64,000 nt of DNA from JACKJK01 sp046159835 (GTDB taxonomy: Bacteria; Pseudomonadota; Alphaproteobacteria; Rhizobiales; Tepidamorphaceae). Under the pieces are notes generated by a model. That model was not told where the DNA came from. It made no database searches and saw only the letters and a program-made list of their open reading frames with translations. Position numbers and translations under genes: made by a program. The stretch covers positions 558,001 to 622,000 of the forward strand of contig NZ_JBJXCY010000002.1 in NCBI RefSeq assembly GCF_046159835.1, in the 5' to 3' direction. Shown here piece after piece: positions 8,805-17,676 of the stretch. Positions within the stretch are counted from its first letter, which is position 1; each line of letters begins with the position of its first letter.

Positions 8805-9611
8805 TCAGATCATCGAAATCGCAAGCCCGCCCGCGGGCCAAAGCCCCGCCGCGACACTCGCGATCACTAGCACACCAGCACCGGCAAGTATCAATCCGGC
8901 GTGGCGTGACAAGGTTGCAGCGCCGGGCACGATTTTCTCGGCGACGAAATAGACCGTGAGCAGGGCCATCCACACCACGTTCATCGCACCGAAGACGAAC
9001 ATCAGCCCCATCATGGCGATGCAGCACCCGACGCAGTGCACCCCGTGGCGAAGCCCGAGATCGAGCGCGCCGCGCGCACCCTCGCGCCAGCGCGCGATAA
9101 AGAACGTCATCGGGTTGCGGCAGCGCGTGAGGCACGCCTGCTTGAGATTGGTGAGTTCATAGAGACCTGCCGCCAGCAGCAGGAATCCGGCACCCAGCGG
9201 TCCGGCGAGCGTGCCGCCCTGCCCGAACACGCCGCTGCGGCCAAGCACGATCTGCGCAGCCGCGAAGCCGAGCGACACGAGCGACCAGACGATGACATAG
9301 CCGGCAACGAAGGATGCCGTGCGCAGGCCCGCGCTGTCCGTTTCCGGATCGCGGGCGACGAGCGAAGCGTACATGGAAACAGCGGGAGCGGCAGCCGGCA
9401 GCATCATGGCGGCCATCATGACCATCCACATGCCAGCATGTTCGGCCACGTGGAGCGGCGTCAGCCCCAGACAGGTCTCGGCGCCGTGGACGCCATGCCC
9501 GTTCATCCAGGCGATCAGCGCAAGCCACAGGCCCGATGCGCCGAGCAGCACCAAGGCACTGGCAACGACACGTTGCTGGTCAGGCTTCGTGATGGCGAAG
9601 CGGGTTTGCAT
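8805..9611 (-). CDS. DUF2182 predicted metal-binding membrane protein
   Basis: 268 residues with about six transmembrane helices. Met- and His-rich helix ends (HVAEHAGMWMVMMAAMMLP and LRHGVHCVGCCIAMMGLMF) are the DUF2182 hallmarks and suggest metal handling. Start ATG at 9611. It is co-oriented with DUF1326 downstream and a small single-helix protein upstream. Specific function is unknown. Confidence 0.8.
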   Translation of the reverse strand: MQTRFAITKPDQQRVVASALVLLGASGLWLALIAWMNGHGVHGAETCLGLTPLHVAEHAGMWMVMMAAMMLPAAAPAVSMYASLVARDPETDSAGLRTASFVAGYVIVWSLVSLGFAAAQIVLGRSGVFGQGGTLAGPLGAGFLLLAAGLYELTNLKQACLTRCRNPMTFFIARWREGARGALDLGLRHGVHCVGCCIAMMGLMFVFGAMNVVWMALLTVYFVAEKIVPGAATLSRHAGLILAGAGVLVIASVAAGLWPAGGLAISMI

Positions 9612-9699
9612 GCACCGGTCCCTGGTTGATTGAAGTAGGGACTGTCCGGTGCATGCAGGTTCTCGTCAAGACGCCGAAGCGCCTGTCGCGACTGGCTAT

Positions 9700-9948
9700 T
9701 CAGGCAGCGCGATTGCGCTTTGAAGCGCGGGTCTTGGCATTGGCATTGGCTGCGTTGGCGGGTTCGCCAGCGGCCGCCATGGCGACACCGGTCACTTCGA
9801 CGCTGCCAAGATTGGTGCTCGGCACGTCAGAGGACGCGAAGCCGAAAAGCTGCAAGAGCGAATAGATGATGCCGATCACGATGAGGCCGGTCATGCCCCA
9901 GAAGAAGACAGCGGTCATGTAGAAGGCAATGCCGTAGGTCGGTTCCAT
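9700..9948 (-). CDS. Small single-pass membrane protein
   Basis: 82 residues, MEPTYGIAFYMTAVFFWG..., with one hydrophobic helix (~9-35) and an Ala/Lys/Arg-rich soluble tail. The ATG at 9948 is preferred over the in-frame GTG at 9963 because GGAGAA lies 8 nt upstream of it. The family is not recognised. Position before the DUF2182/DUF1326 pair suggests co-transcription, with an 88-bp gap. Confidence 0.6.
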   Translation of the reverse strand: MEPTYGIAFYMTAVFFWGMTGLIVIGIIYSLLQLFGFASSDVPSTNLGSVEVTGVAMAAAGEPANAANANAKTRASKRNRAA

Positions 9949-10418
9949 AATCAGGTTCTCCACGACCCGCGATTGTCGGCTGCACGGGTCCCGAAAGCGG
10001 GAGCAGCGCAGACGGACACGGCGTATGGGACGTGGTGGCTGACTGGCAGGGTAGTCCCTGAAGCAGTTGCGGCGTCTTGGCGTCGGCCGGCTGTCGCGAG
10101 GCGGGTCGAACCTCTCGCGTGGATGGACAGATATGCGCGATCCGACCCCACGGCAAGCGGATTTTTTCGTCGAACTGGAAATAGTGACAAGTCATTGAAA
10201 ACAGCAGGGAAATTCAAACCCGCGAGTGGCTGATTTCCGCCATTTTTCAGCCATGGATCTGCCCGTGGTTTTGCACCGGAAAAACCGCCCTTGAATGCGG
10301 TGAGCCGCATCGGATCGAGATCAAGGCGACCTCAGGCGCGCCGTGCTCATGTCCGGCATGACTTGACTGCGCGCCGCGCGGGTTTCATCACGATCCCAAC
10401 AACCGGAGCCGAGACACC
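9949..10418. other. 470-bp non-coding divergent region
   Basis: Lies between the minus-strand small membrane gene and plus-strand fpr, so it must hold both promoters. I see no convincing ORF, tRNA or intrinsic terminator. A T-run flanked by GC-rich sequence at about 10160 and several short GC-rich dyads are present but do not form a clear hairpin plus U-tract on either strand. Confidence 0.4.
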
Positions 10419-11237
10419 ATGGACGCCGTCACCGCTGCCCAGAAATCCGTGCCCGCCGAACTCCCGAAGGGCGTTCTGGCGCTCACCGTCACCGACGTGA
10501 CGCACTACACGGACCGCCTGTTCCACTTCACCACGACGCGCCCGGCCTCGTTCCGCTTCCGCTCGGGCGAGTTCGTGATGATCGGGCTGCCGGGTGGGGA
10601 GAAGCCCGTCTACCGCGCCTACTCCATCGCCTCGCCCAACTGGGCCGACGATCTGGAATTTTTCTCCATCAAGGTGCCCGATGGCCCGCTGACCTCGCGG
10701 CTTCAACACGTGAAGCCCGGCGACACGATCTACATGCGCGAGAAGTCGACCGGCACGCTCGTCCACGATGCGCTATTGCCAGGCAAGCGGCTCTACATGT
10801 TCTCGACCGGCACCGGCATCGCGCCCTTCGCCAGCCTGATCCGCGATCCCGAGACCTACGCCAAGTTTGACCAGGTGATCCTCACGCACACCTGCCGCGA
10901 GGTGGCGGAGCTGAAATACGGGCTGGACCTCGTTGCCTCGATCCGCGCCGACGAGATGCTGAACGAGCTGTTCGATACCTCCAAGCTGCTGCACTACACG
11001 TCCACGACGCGCGAGACCTACGCATTCTCGGGACGCATCACCGACCTCATCACGTCCGGCAAGCTGTTCGCCGATCTCGGCCTGCCGCCGCTCAACCCAG
11101 CCGAGGATCGCGGCATGATCTGCGGCTCGATGGACATGCTGAAGGACATAAAGGCACTGCTGGAGGCAGCGGGCCTCAACGAGGGCGCGAACAACAAGCC
11201 GGGTGAATTCGTGATCGAGCGCGCCTTCGTCGGCTGA
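10419..11237 (+). CDS. fpr: Ferredoxin/flavodoxin--NADP+ reductase
   Basis: FAD enzyme exchanging electrons between NADPH and ferredoxin or flavodoxin in the cytosol. 272 residues. The FAD-binding beta-barrel has YRAYSIAS (RxYS motif). The NADP domain has FSTGTGIAPFASLIRDP and the motif CGSMDML. The C-terminus ends AFVG, typical of the short alphaproteobacterial (subclass I) Fpr rather than the plant type. Start ATG at 10419. It is monocistronic; the next gene is convergent. Confidence 0.93.
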   Translation: MDAVTAAQKSVPAELPKGVLALTVTDVTHYTDRLFHFTTTRPASFRFRSGEFVMIGLPGGEKPVYRAYSIASPNWADDLEFFSIKVPDGPLTSRLQHVKPGDTIYMREKSTGTLVHDALLPGKRLYMFSTGTGIAPFASLIRDPETYAKFDQVILTHTCREVAELKYGLDLVASIRADEMLNELFDTSKLLHYTSTTRETYAFSGRITDLITSGKLFADLGLPPLNPAEDRGMICGSMDMLKDIKALLEAAGLNEGANNKPGEFVIERAFVG

Positions 11238-11240
11238 CGG

Positions 11241-12401
11241 TCAGCCGATCACGGGCAACTGTTCGGCTGCGCGGCGCGTCAGCCATTCCGCGCCATTCTC
11301 CCGGATGACGATGTTTTCCTCGTGCACCTGGATGATGCCCGGCGACACTTCCAGCCCCGGCTCCAGCGTCAGCACCATGCCCGGTTCGAGCACCGTGTGG
11401 TCGGCCGGGATCAGGGAGGGCCACTCCGTCAACCGCATCCCGAGACCGTGACCGAGCCGGCCTCCGCCACCGTCGCCACCCGCCACCGATATGACTGCGT
11501 CCATCGCGTGATAGATCGAGGCAGCTGTCTCGCCGGGCCGGGCGGCTGCAAAGCCTGCTTCCGTGGCACCGAAGAGCACGTCATATGCGCTGGAGGCGGC
11601 TTCGCTCGCGTGCGCAATCGCCCAGTTGCGGTCGAAGTCGCAGAAGTACCCGTCGAAGACCGCGCCGGTATCGAGCATCAGCACGTCACCGGCCATCAGC
11701 GGCTGGTCCCCGGCGGGCGATATCACGTCGCCATACCCGTCCAGCCCGGCACCACCGGCGAGGTAGGGAACCCAGTCCGCGCCCTTCTCCAGCAGTGCCA
11801 TCTGGAAGCGCCGGAAGATGGTCGAGAGCGGCACCCCTTCGTGGGCAAATTCACTGACCATGTCGAAGGCCGCCGACCCGATCGCGCAAGCCGCGCGGAT
11901 CTTGTCGATCTCGGCCTCCGACTTCACGCACTGCAGGGCGCGAAGCAGCGGCGCGGCATCGGTGAAGGTCATGCGCGGCAGGCTGTCTCGAACACGAAAG
12001 AAATCGGCGAGCGGCATCCGCAGATGCGTCTCCAACCCCATCGGCAAACCGATGCAGCCTTTCTCTCCGGCCAAGGACAACAACGTGTCGCCAAGCAGCG
12101 ACACCCCGTCGTCCGCCATGTCGGGGGCAGCCCAGGTGCGGATGTCCTCGACCCACGTCGTCCCCATCAGGTGCGCACCGATCTGGGGAATGACGGCGAC
12201 GGGCTTGCCGCTCAGCGGAACGATCACGAACCAGGGCCGTGTCGGGCTTTCCCAGAAGCGGGTGAGGAAGCCGGTGAAGTAGCGCACGTCCGGCTCGCTG
12301 GTCAGCAGCAAGGCGTCGAACCCGGCTTCGTCCATCAACTTCTGCGCGCGCGAAAGCCGGTGCTCGAACTCCCCTTGCGCAAAGCCGCGTGCCGCGTCCA
12401 T
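11241..12401 (-). CDS. M24 family metallopeptidase (Xaa-Pro/creatinase-like)
   Basis: 386 residues: an N-terminal creatinase-like domain (1-155) and a C-terminal pita-bread domain. All five dinuclear-metal ligands are visible: the two Asp in DTGAVFDGYFCDFD, His in GHGLGMR, Glu in LTLEPG and Glu in HEEN. The family includes Xaa-Pro dipeptidases and ectoine hydrolase DoeA. It overlaps by one base (TGATG) the upstream PLP enzyme, suggesting the two degrade one amino-acid-like compound. The substrate cannot be read from sequence. Confidence 0.82.
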   Translation of the reverse strand: MDAARGFAQGEFEHRLSRAQKLMDEAGFDALLLTSEPDVRYFTGFLTRFWESPTRPWFVIVPLSGKPVAVIPQIGAHLMGTTWVEDIRTWAAPDMADDGVSLLGDTLLSLAGEKGCIGLPMGLETHLRMPLADFFRVRDSLPRMTFTDAAPLLRALQCVKSEAEIDKIRAACAIGSAAFDMVSEFAHEGVPLSTIFRRFQMALLEKGADWVPYLAGGAGLDGYGDVISPAGDQPLMAGDVLMLDTGAVFDGYFCDFDRNWAIAHASEAASSAYDVLFGATEAGFAAARPGETAASIYHAMDAVISVAGGDGGGGRLGHGLGMRLTEWPSLIPADHTVLEPGMVLTLEPGLEVSPGIIQVHEENIVIRENGAEWLTRRAAEQLPVIG

Positions 12402-13489
12402 CAGCCTTCAGGCCCTTCGCTGAGATAGCAAAGCACGCGCGAATGCGCGTCGATGCCGAGCCGGTTCTTGGTGTTGTCATCCATGGCCAGCAGCGCCGCG
12501 ATGCCAGCAGCACCCGAGGGCGAGGACTCAAGTTCGACGTCTGCAAGGAAGGGAAGCGCCGACTTGGCTTCATCGTCGCTGATGAGGGCGAAATAGTCGG
12601 CATCACGCGACAGCCCCGCGAGCGCGACAATGGAAGGCTCCTTGCAATCGAGCCGACCCATGCTGGAAACCGGACCATCGGCATGGACAGGCCGTCCGGC
12701 GCGGATGCTGGCATGCAGTGCGGGGGCCGCTTCCGGCTCGACCACCACGATCACCGGGTCGTCCCCCCACACCTTGCGCGCGTGGGCGGCACCAGCTGCC
12801 GCCAGCCCGCCGACGCCGGCCTGCAGAAAGATGTGGGTCGGTGCCGTACCAATGGAATCGACCTGCGCGGCGGCCTCGTCAGCCATCGCGAGGTAACCTT
12901 CCATGATGAGGAACGGGATCTCGGTGTAGCCGGGCCAGGAGCTGTCGGAGATCAGCGTCCAGCCGTTGTCGTTGGCAGCCTTGCCGGCCGCATTGACGCT
13001 CGCCTCGTAGTCAGCCCCCTCACGAACCACATCGGCACCCTTGGCGCGCAGTCTTTCCGCAAAGGCTTCCGGAACCGTGTCGGCCAGATAGATGACCGCC
13101 CGCGCACCGAAAACGGCCGCGCCAGCAGCAACCGACAAGCCGTGGTTGCCGGCACTCGCGGCGACATAAGTCTGCCCTTCCAGTGCATTGCCCGGCACCT
13201 CCAGCCGGCCGCCGGCGCGCACTTCGGCTTCGCGGGCGATGACATACGCCGCACCCAGCGCCTTGAAGCTGCCGAGCCCCATCCGCGTGCGTTCGTCCTT
13301 GACGAAGACGCACTCGACGCCGGCTCGCTCGGCAAGCTCGTGCGGCGCATCGAGCGGCGTGAAATGCGCGCGCGGACACCGGCCCAGCAGGACCGACACA
13401 CGGGCATTGTTGGTACTCGGAATTTCCTGCGCTTCGCCGGCGGCAGCCGCGAGCCCTGACCCACGAAACGGGTTTGTCAGAATCTGCAA
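12401..13489 (-). CDS. PLP-dependent diaminopropionate ammonia-lyase-like enzyme
   Basis: Fold-type II PLP enzyme, 362 residues. The Schiff-base Lys is in GLGSFKALG (K76). The substrate loop is ASAGNHG and the phosphate-binding Gly loop is AGVGGLAAAG. GSFKALG favours the DpaL/YgeX group (2,3-diaminopropionate to pyruvate and ammonia) over threonine dehydratase. The start is the TTG at 13489 with AAGGGG 8 nt upstream; no ATG lies near the N-terminus. It is translationally coupled to the M24 peptidase, so a dipeptide or modified amino acid pathway is likely. Confidence 0.75.
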   Translation of the reverse strand: MQILTNPFRGSGLAAAAGEAQEIPSTNNARVSVLLGRCPRAHFTPLDAPHELAERAGVECVFVKDERTRMGLGSFKALGAAYVIAREAEVRAGGRLEVPGNALEGQTYVAASAGNHGLSVAAGAAVFGARAVIYLADTVPEAFAERLRAKGADVVREGADYEASVNAAGKAANDNGWTLISDSSWPGYTEIPFLIMEGYLAMADEAAAQVDSIGTAPTHIFLQAGVGGLAAAGAAHARKVWGDDPVIVVVEPEAAPALHASIRAGRPVHADGPVSSMGRLDCKEPSIVALAGLSRDADYFALISDDEAKSALPFLADVELESSPSGAAGIAALLAMDDNTKNRLGIDAHSRVLCYLSEGPEG

Positions 13490-13525
13490 CCCTGTCCCCT
13501 TCCCCCGAAAAGGACGAACCCCGCG

Positions 13526-14410
13526 TCAGGACGCCTGGTTCGGGATGAATATGAAGTTGTTCACGTAGCCTTTTGCATTCCAGAAAGCCGGCCCCTGCTC
13601 AACCTGGTGCAACTTTGGCTCGAACTCCGAAGTCTTGCACGTTCCGCCACGATAGTAAAAGTGGCCATCGTACTTGTATTCACACATCAATTCGAAAAGG
13701 TCCGCCACGCGTCCGTTGACGAGATGCCGCTGTTCGCACTCCACGACAATGACGGGCCGGTCGCGCCGGATGGTGGCCGCCCCCCCGCGCAGCACGGCAA
13801 GTTCGTGGCCTTCGACGTCGATCTTGATCGCACCGACCCGGCCATCGCGTTTCGCCATCTCCGCATCAATCGTCGTGATCGGTATGCGCAGGTTGCGAAC
13901 CGGCTCGCTGCTGTCGAACTTGTTCTCAAGTGATGCGCCGGGCGAATGTGCCTCGTCTCCCGGCACGTGCAGTTCCGCTTCACCCGAGGTGTCGGACAGG
14001 CCCGCCGCGATGACCTCGACATTGGTGAAACCCGCCTGCGCGCAGCGTTCGCGCACGTAGTCGGCGAGAACCTTCTGGGGTTCGAAGGCAATGACGCGAC
14101 CCTGCGGCACGGCGCGCGAGAAGCTCGGCAGGAAACTGCCTTTGTTGGTGCCGACATCGAGCGCGATGTCACCGGACTTCAGCCCGCTCGTCAGCGCTGC
14201 AATTTCGTGGCGCTCGTCACGCCACCTTGCCTTCAGCCCCCGGTACAGGAAGCGCCAGTGCTTCACGCCAAGTTTGAACACGCTCGAATTGTGCCTCGCC
14301 TGTCTCGTGAACCGGTGCGGATTGCCGGCTGGCAGTGCCGGCCGAAGAGGGACAGTGCCGATACTTTTCTCCGCTAAGCAAGGCATCTTCGGCGAAAAGG
14401 AGCAAGTCAT
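13526..14410 (-). CDS. FkbM family SAM-dependent methyltransferase
   Basis: 294 residues. Motif I is DVGTNKGSF, the acidic loop is FEPQ, and the FkbM signature IKIDVEGHELAVL follows near residue 200. FkbM enzymes usually O-methylate sugars or secondary metabolites. The N-terminal ~60 residues are basic and unmatched. Start ATG at 14410 with AAGGGG just upstream. It stands alone, between the amino acid genes and pntA, and could serve any of the glycan pathways in this window. Confidence 0.8.
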   Translation of the reverse strand: MTCSFSPKMPCLAEKSIGTVPLRPALPAGNPHRFTRQARHNSSVFKLGVKHWRFLYRGLKARWRDERHEIAALTSGLKSGDIALDVGTNKGSFLPSFSRAVPQGRVIAFEPQKVLADYVRERCAQAGFTNVEVIAAGLSDTSGEAELHVPGDEAHSPGASLENKFDSSEPVRNLRIPITTIDAEMAKRDGRVGAIKIDVEGHELAVLRGGAATIRRDRPVIVVECEQRHLVNGRVADLFELMCEYKYDGHFYYRGGTCKTSEFEPKLHQVEQGPAFWNAKGYVNNFIFIPNQAS

Positions 14411-14545
14411 GTTCCCCTTGGACAGTAGGATTCTGACCCGTTGCGGGTTACTGATATCGGTTCTGATTGCATGTCTGCGCCGTGACGCATGGCCGCTCGA
14501 CCTACTGTGGGATTGACCTCACGCGGACGGACGGGACAATGAGCA

Positions 14546-14580
14546 CCGTCACGCGCGGACCTCTAAGCCGTCACGCGCGG
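14546..14580. repeat. Two 13-bp direct repeats upstream of pntA
   Basis: CCGTCACGCGCGG occurs at 14546-14558 and again at 14568-14580, exactly 22 bp apart start to start (about two helical turns). It ends 27 bp before the pntA start codon. It may be a regulator binding array; no known motif is recognised. Confidence 0.5.
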
Positions 14581-14607
14581 CCGAAAAAACGAACATCCGG
14601 GGGCGAA

Positions 14608-16179
14608 ATGAAAATTGGCGTTGTGAAGGAAGTCATCGCGGGTGAAGACCGCGTTGCGATGACCCCTGAAAGTGCCGGGTACCTGCAGAAGCTCGGCTAT
14701 GACTGCTTGATCCAGAGTGGCGCCGGCAAGCAAGCCGGCTTCACCGACGAGGCCTATCGCGAGGCTGGCGTCGAAGTGGTGAAAACCGCGAACGAGCTCT
14801 GGAAACAGGCCGATATCGTCGCCAAGGTCCGCCCGCCCGAACCTGCCGAGCTGAAGAAGCTGCGCAAGGGCCTGACGCTCATCTCCTTCTTCAATCCCGG
14901 CGGGAACGAAGAGGGCATGGAAGCCGCCAAGGCATCGGGCGCCAACGTCATCGCCATGGAAATGGTGCCGCGCATCTCCCGTGCGCAGAAGATGGACGCG
15001 CTCTCCTCGATGGCCAACATCGCCGGCTACCGCGCCGTGATCGAGGCCGGCAACAACTTCGGTCGCTTCTTCACCGGCCAGGTGACGGCCGCCGGCAAGG
15101 TGCCGCCCGCCAAGGTCCTGGTCGTCGGCGCCGGTGTCGCCGGTCTTGCCGCCATCGGCACGTCTACCAGCCTCGGCGCGATCACCTACGCCTTCGACGT
15201 GCGCCCGGAAGTGGCCGAGCAGGTCGAATCGATGGGTGCCGAGTTCGTCTATCTCGACTTCGAGGAAGAGCAGCAGGACGGCGCGGCCACCGGCGGCTAT
15301 GCCTCCGTGTCCAGCCCCGAGTTCCGCGAGGCCCAGCTCGCCAAGTTCCGCGAACTTGCCCCGGAGATTGACATCGTCATCACCACGGCCCTCATTCCCA
15401 ACCGGGAAGCCCCGGAGCTGTGGACCAAGGACATGGTCAAGGCCATGAAGCGCGGCTCGGTGATCGTCGACCTGGCAGCTGAGAAGGGTGGCAACTGCAA
15501 GCTGACCGTCAAGGACGAGAAGATCGTCACCGACAACGGCGTGACCATCGTCGGCTACACCGACTTCCCCTCGCGCATGGCAACGCAGTCCTCCGCGCTC
15601 TATTCGAACAACATCCGTCACATGATGACGGACCTGACGCCGGAGAAGGATGGCAACGTCGTCCACAACATGGACGATGACGTCATTCGCGGCGCGACCG
15701 TGACCTACCAGGGCGAGATCACCTTCCCGCCTCCGCCTCCGAAAGTGAAGGCGATTGCCGCCAAGCCGAAGGAGAAGGTCAAGGAGCTGACGCCGGAAGA
15801 AAAGCGCGCGGCCGAAACCGCCGCGTTCCAGGCCCAGACCAAGCAGCAGGCGATCCTGCTCGCCGTCGGTGGTGGCCTGATGCTGCTCGCCGGTCTCTAC
15901 ACACCGGCAAGCTTCATGCAGCACTTCATCGTGTTCGTGCTGTCTGTCTTCGTCGGTTTCCAGGTCATCTGGAATGTCAGCCACTCGCTGCACACCCCGC
16001 TGATGGCCGTCACCAATGCGATTTCCTCCATCATCATTCTCGGCGCGCTCATGCAGATCGGCTCCGGCTCGATCCTCGTCATCGTGCTCGCCGCGCTGTC
16101 GGTCTTCATGGCCGGCATCAACATCTTCGGTGGCTTCCTCGTGACCCGGCGCATGCTCGCCATGTTCCAGAAGTCGTAA
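14608..16179 (+). CDS. pntA: NAD(P) transhydrogenase subunit alpha
   Basis: Proton-translocating transhydrogenase alpha subunit: hydride transfer between NADH and NADP+ coupled to proton movement across the inner membrane. 523 residues in one chain: NAD-binding domain I (MKIGVVKEVIAGEDRVA; Rossmann VLVVGAGVAGLAAIGT), a charged linker (~380-420), and C-terminal transmembrane helices (HFIVFVLSVFVGFQVIW onward). This is the undivided alpha type, not split into PntAA/PntAB. Start at 14608 (MKIGVV) with CCGGGGG upstream; an in-frame ATG at 14539 would add a low-complexity extension across the direct repeats. Confidence 0.95.
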   Translation: MKIGVVKEVIAGEDRVAMTPESAGYLQKLGYDCLIQSGAGKQAGFTDEAYREAGVEVVKTANELWKQADIVAKVRPPEPAELKKLRKGLTLISFFNPGGNEEGMEAAKASGANVIAMEMVPRISRAQKMDALSSMANIAGYRAVIEAGNNFGRFFTGQVTAAGKVPPAKVLVVGAGVAGLAAIGTSTSLGAITYAFDVRPEVAEQVESMGAEFVYLDFEEEQQDGAATGGYASVSSPEFREAQLAKFRELAPEIDIVITTALIPNREAPELWTKDMVKAMKRGSVIVDLAAEKGGNCKLTVKDEKIVTDNGVTIVGYTDFPSRMATQSSALYSNNIRHMMTDLTPEKDGNVVHNMDDDVIRGATVTYQGEITFPPPPPKVKAIAAKPKEKVKELTPEEKRAAETAAFQAQTKQQAILLAVGGGLMLLAGLYTPASFMQHFIVFVLSVFVGFQVIWNVSHSLHTPLMAVTNAISSIIILGALMQIGSGSILVIVLAALSVFMAGINIFGGFLVTRRMLAMFQKS

Positions 16180-16192
16180 GGGAGTCGAGGCA

Positions 16193-17626
16193 ATGGAATT
16201 CGGATTCACCACTGCCGCATACGTCGTTGCGGCTGTTCTCTTCATTCTTTCTTTGGGCGGCCTGTCCGGCCAGGAAAGCGCAAAGCGCGCCGTGTGGTAC
16301 GGCATCGTCGGCATGGCGCTGGCTGTTGCGGCCACCCTCATTGGTCCCGGCTCCGGCCTGTGGATCCTGTCGGTGGTCCTCATCACCGCCGGCGGCATCA
16401 TCGGCTACTACGTGGCCAAACGCGTCCAGATGACCGAGATGCCGCAACTTGTCGCGGCCATGCACTCGCTTGTCGGCCTGGCCGCCGTCTTCGTCGGCTA
16501 CAACGCACACATCGAGCTGGGCCGCGTGCTGGCGATGGACCCGGTGGCGCGCGAGAGCCTGCACGGCTTCGCCGAGCTTCTCGCACGCAAGACTGCGGTC
16601 GAGCACAACATCCTGCGCATCGAGCTTTTCCTCGGCGTATTCATCGGCGCCATCACCTTCACCGGCTCGATCATCGCCTATGGCAAGCTGGCCGGGAAGG
16701 TCTCCTCGGCGGCCATCAAGCTGCCGGGCGGCCACGCGCTGAATGCCGGTGCGGCGGCGATCTCGGTCGCCTGCCTCGTTTGGTACTTCATGTCCGGCGG
16801 CCTGTTGCCGCTCATCATCATGACACTGGCCGCACTGTTCATCGGCTACCACCTCATCATGGGCATCGGCGGTGCCGACATGCCGGTCGTCGTCTCGATG
16901 CTCAACTCGTATTCGGGCTGGGCGGCGGCGGCCATCGGCTTCAGCCTCGGCAATGACCTGCTGATCGTGACCGGCGCGCTCGTCGGCTCCTCGGGCGCCA
17001 TCCTCAGCTACATCATGTGCAAGGCCATGAACCGCAGCTTCGTCTCGGTCATACTTGGCGGCTTCGGCGAGGCCGGCGGCCCGGCCATGGAGATCGAGGG
17101 CGAGCAGGTCGCCATCGACGCCGAGGGCGTGGCCAGCGCGCTCGACGAAGCCGACAGCGTCGTTATCGTGCCGGGCTACGGCATGGCGGTGGCGCAGGCC
17201 CAGCAGAACGTGGCCGAACTGACCCGCCGCCTGCGCGCCAAGGGCAAGGAAGTCCGCTTCGCGATCCACCCGGTCGCGGGCCGTCTCCCGGGCCACATGA
17301 ACGTGCTGCTGGCCGAGGCCAAGGTGCCCTACGACATCGTTCTGGAGATGGATGAGATCAACGACGACTTCCCCGATACCGACGTCGTCATCGTCATTGG
17401 CTCCAACGACATCGTGAACCCGTCCGCACAGGACGATCCGAACTCGCCCATCGCCGGCATGCCGGTGCTGGAAGTCTGGAAGGCGAAGCAGGTCTTCGTG
17501 TCCAAGCGCGGTCAGGGCGCCGGTTATTCCGGCATCGAGAACCCGCTCTTCTTCAAGGACAACACGCGCATGTTCTACGGCGACGCCAAGGCCTCGCTGG
17601 AAACGCTGCTGTCGATCCTGAAGTAG
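16193..17626 (+). CDS. pntB: NAD(P) transhydrogenase subunit beta
   Basis: 477 residues. The N-terminal half is membrane helices (domain II). The C-terminal half is the NADP-binding domain III with VPGYGMAVAQAQ, HPVAGRLPGHMNVLLAEA and the closing segment VSKRGQGAGYSGIENPLFF. Start ATG at 16193, 13 bp after pntA, with GGAG upstream. It forms the pntAB operon, closed by a hairpin terminator. Confidence 0.96.
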   Translation: MEFGFTTAAYVVAAVLFILSLGGLSGQESAKRAVWYGIVGMALAVAATLIGPGSGLWILSVVLITAGGIIGYYVAKRVQMTEMPQLVAAMHSLVGLAAVFVGYNAHIELGRVLAMDPVARESLHGFAELLARKTAVEHNILRIELFLGVFIGAITFTGSIIAYGKLAGKVSSAAIKLPGGHALNAGAAAISVACLVWYFMSGGLLPLIIMTLAALFIGYHLIMGIGGADMPVVVSMLNSYSGWAAAAIGFSLGNDLLIVTGALVGSSGAILSYIMCKAMNRSFVSVILGGFGEAGGPAMEIEGEQVAIDAEGVASALDEADSVVIVPGYGMAVAQAQQNVAELTRRLRAKGKEVRFAIHPVAGRLPGHMNVLLAEAKVPYDIVLEMDEINDDFPDTDVVIVIGSNDIVNPSAQDDPNSPIAGMPVLEVWKAKQVFVSKRGQGAGYSGIENPLFFKDNTRMFYGDAKASLETLLSILK

Positions 17627-17646
17627 TCGTCTCGAGAAGAAATCAG

Positions 17647-17676
17647 CGCCGCCGGGGACCCTTCCGGCGGCGTTTT
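17647..17676 (+). terminator. Intrinsic terminator after pntB
   Basis: 9-bp perfect stem CGCCGCCGG / CCGGCGGCG with an 8-nt loop, followed by TTTT, 20 bp after the pntB stop. It abuts the 3' end of the convergent phnN. Confidence 0.8.

Noticed and set aside
14546..14580. Start of a CRISPR-like array
   Set aside because: Only two 13-bp copies with a 9-bp gap, no further repeats and no cas genes.
14563..16401. 612-codon open frame on the minus strand opposite pntA
   Set aside because: Lies antisense to an unmistakable pntA, has His/Arg/Gly-biased composition and no recognisable family; long open antisense frames are expected at this GC content.
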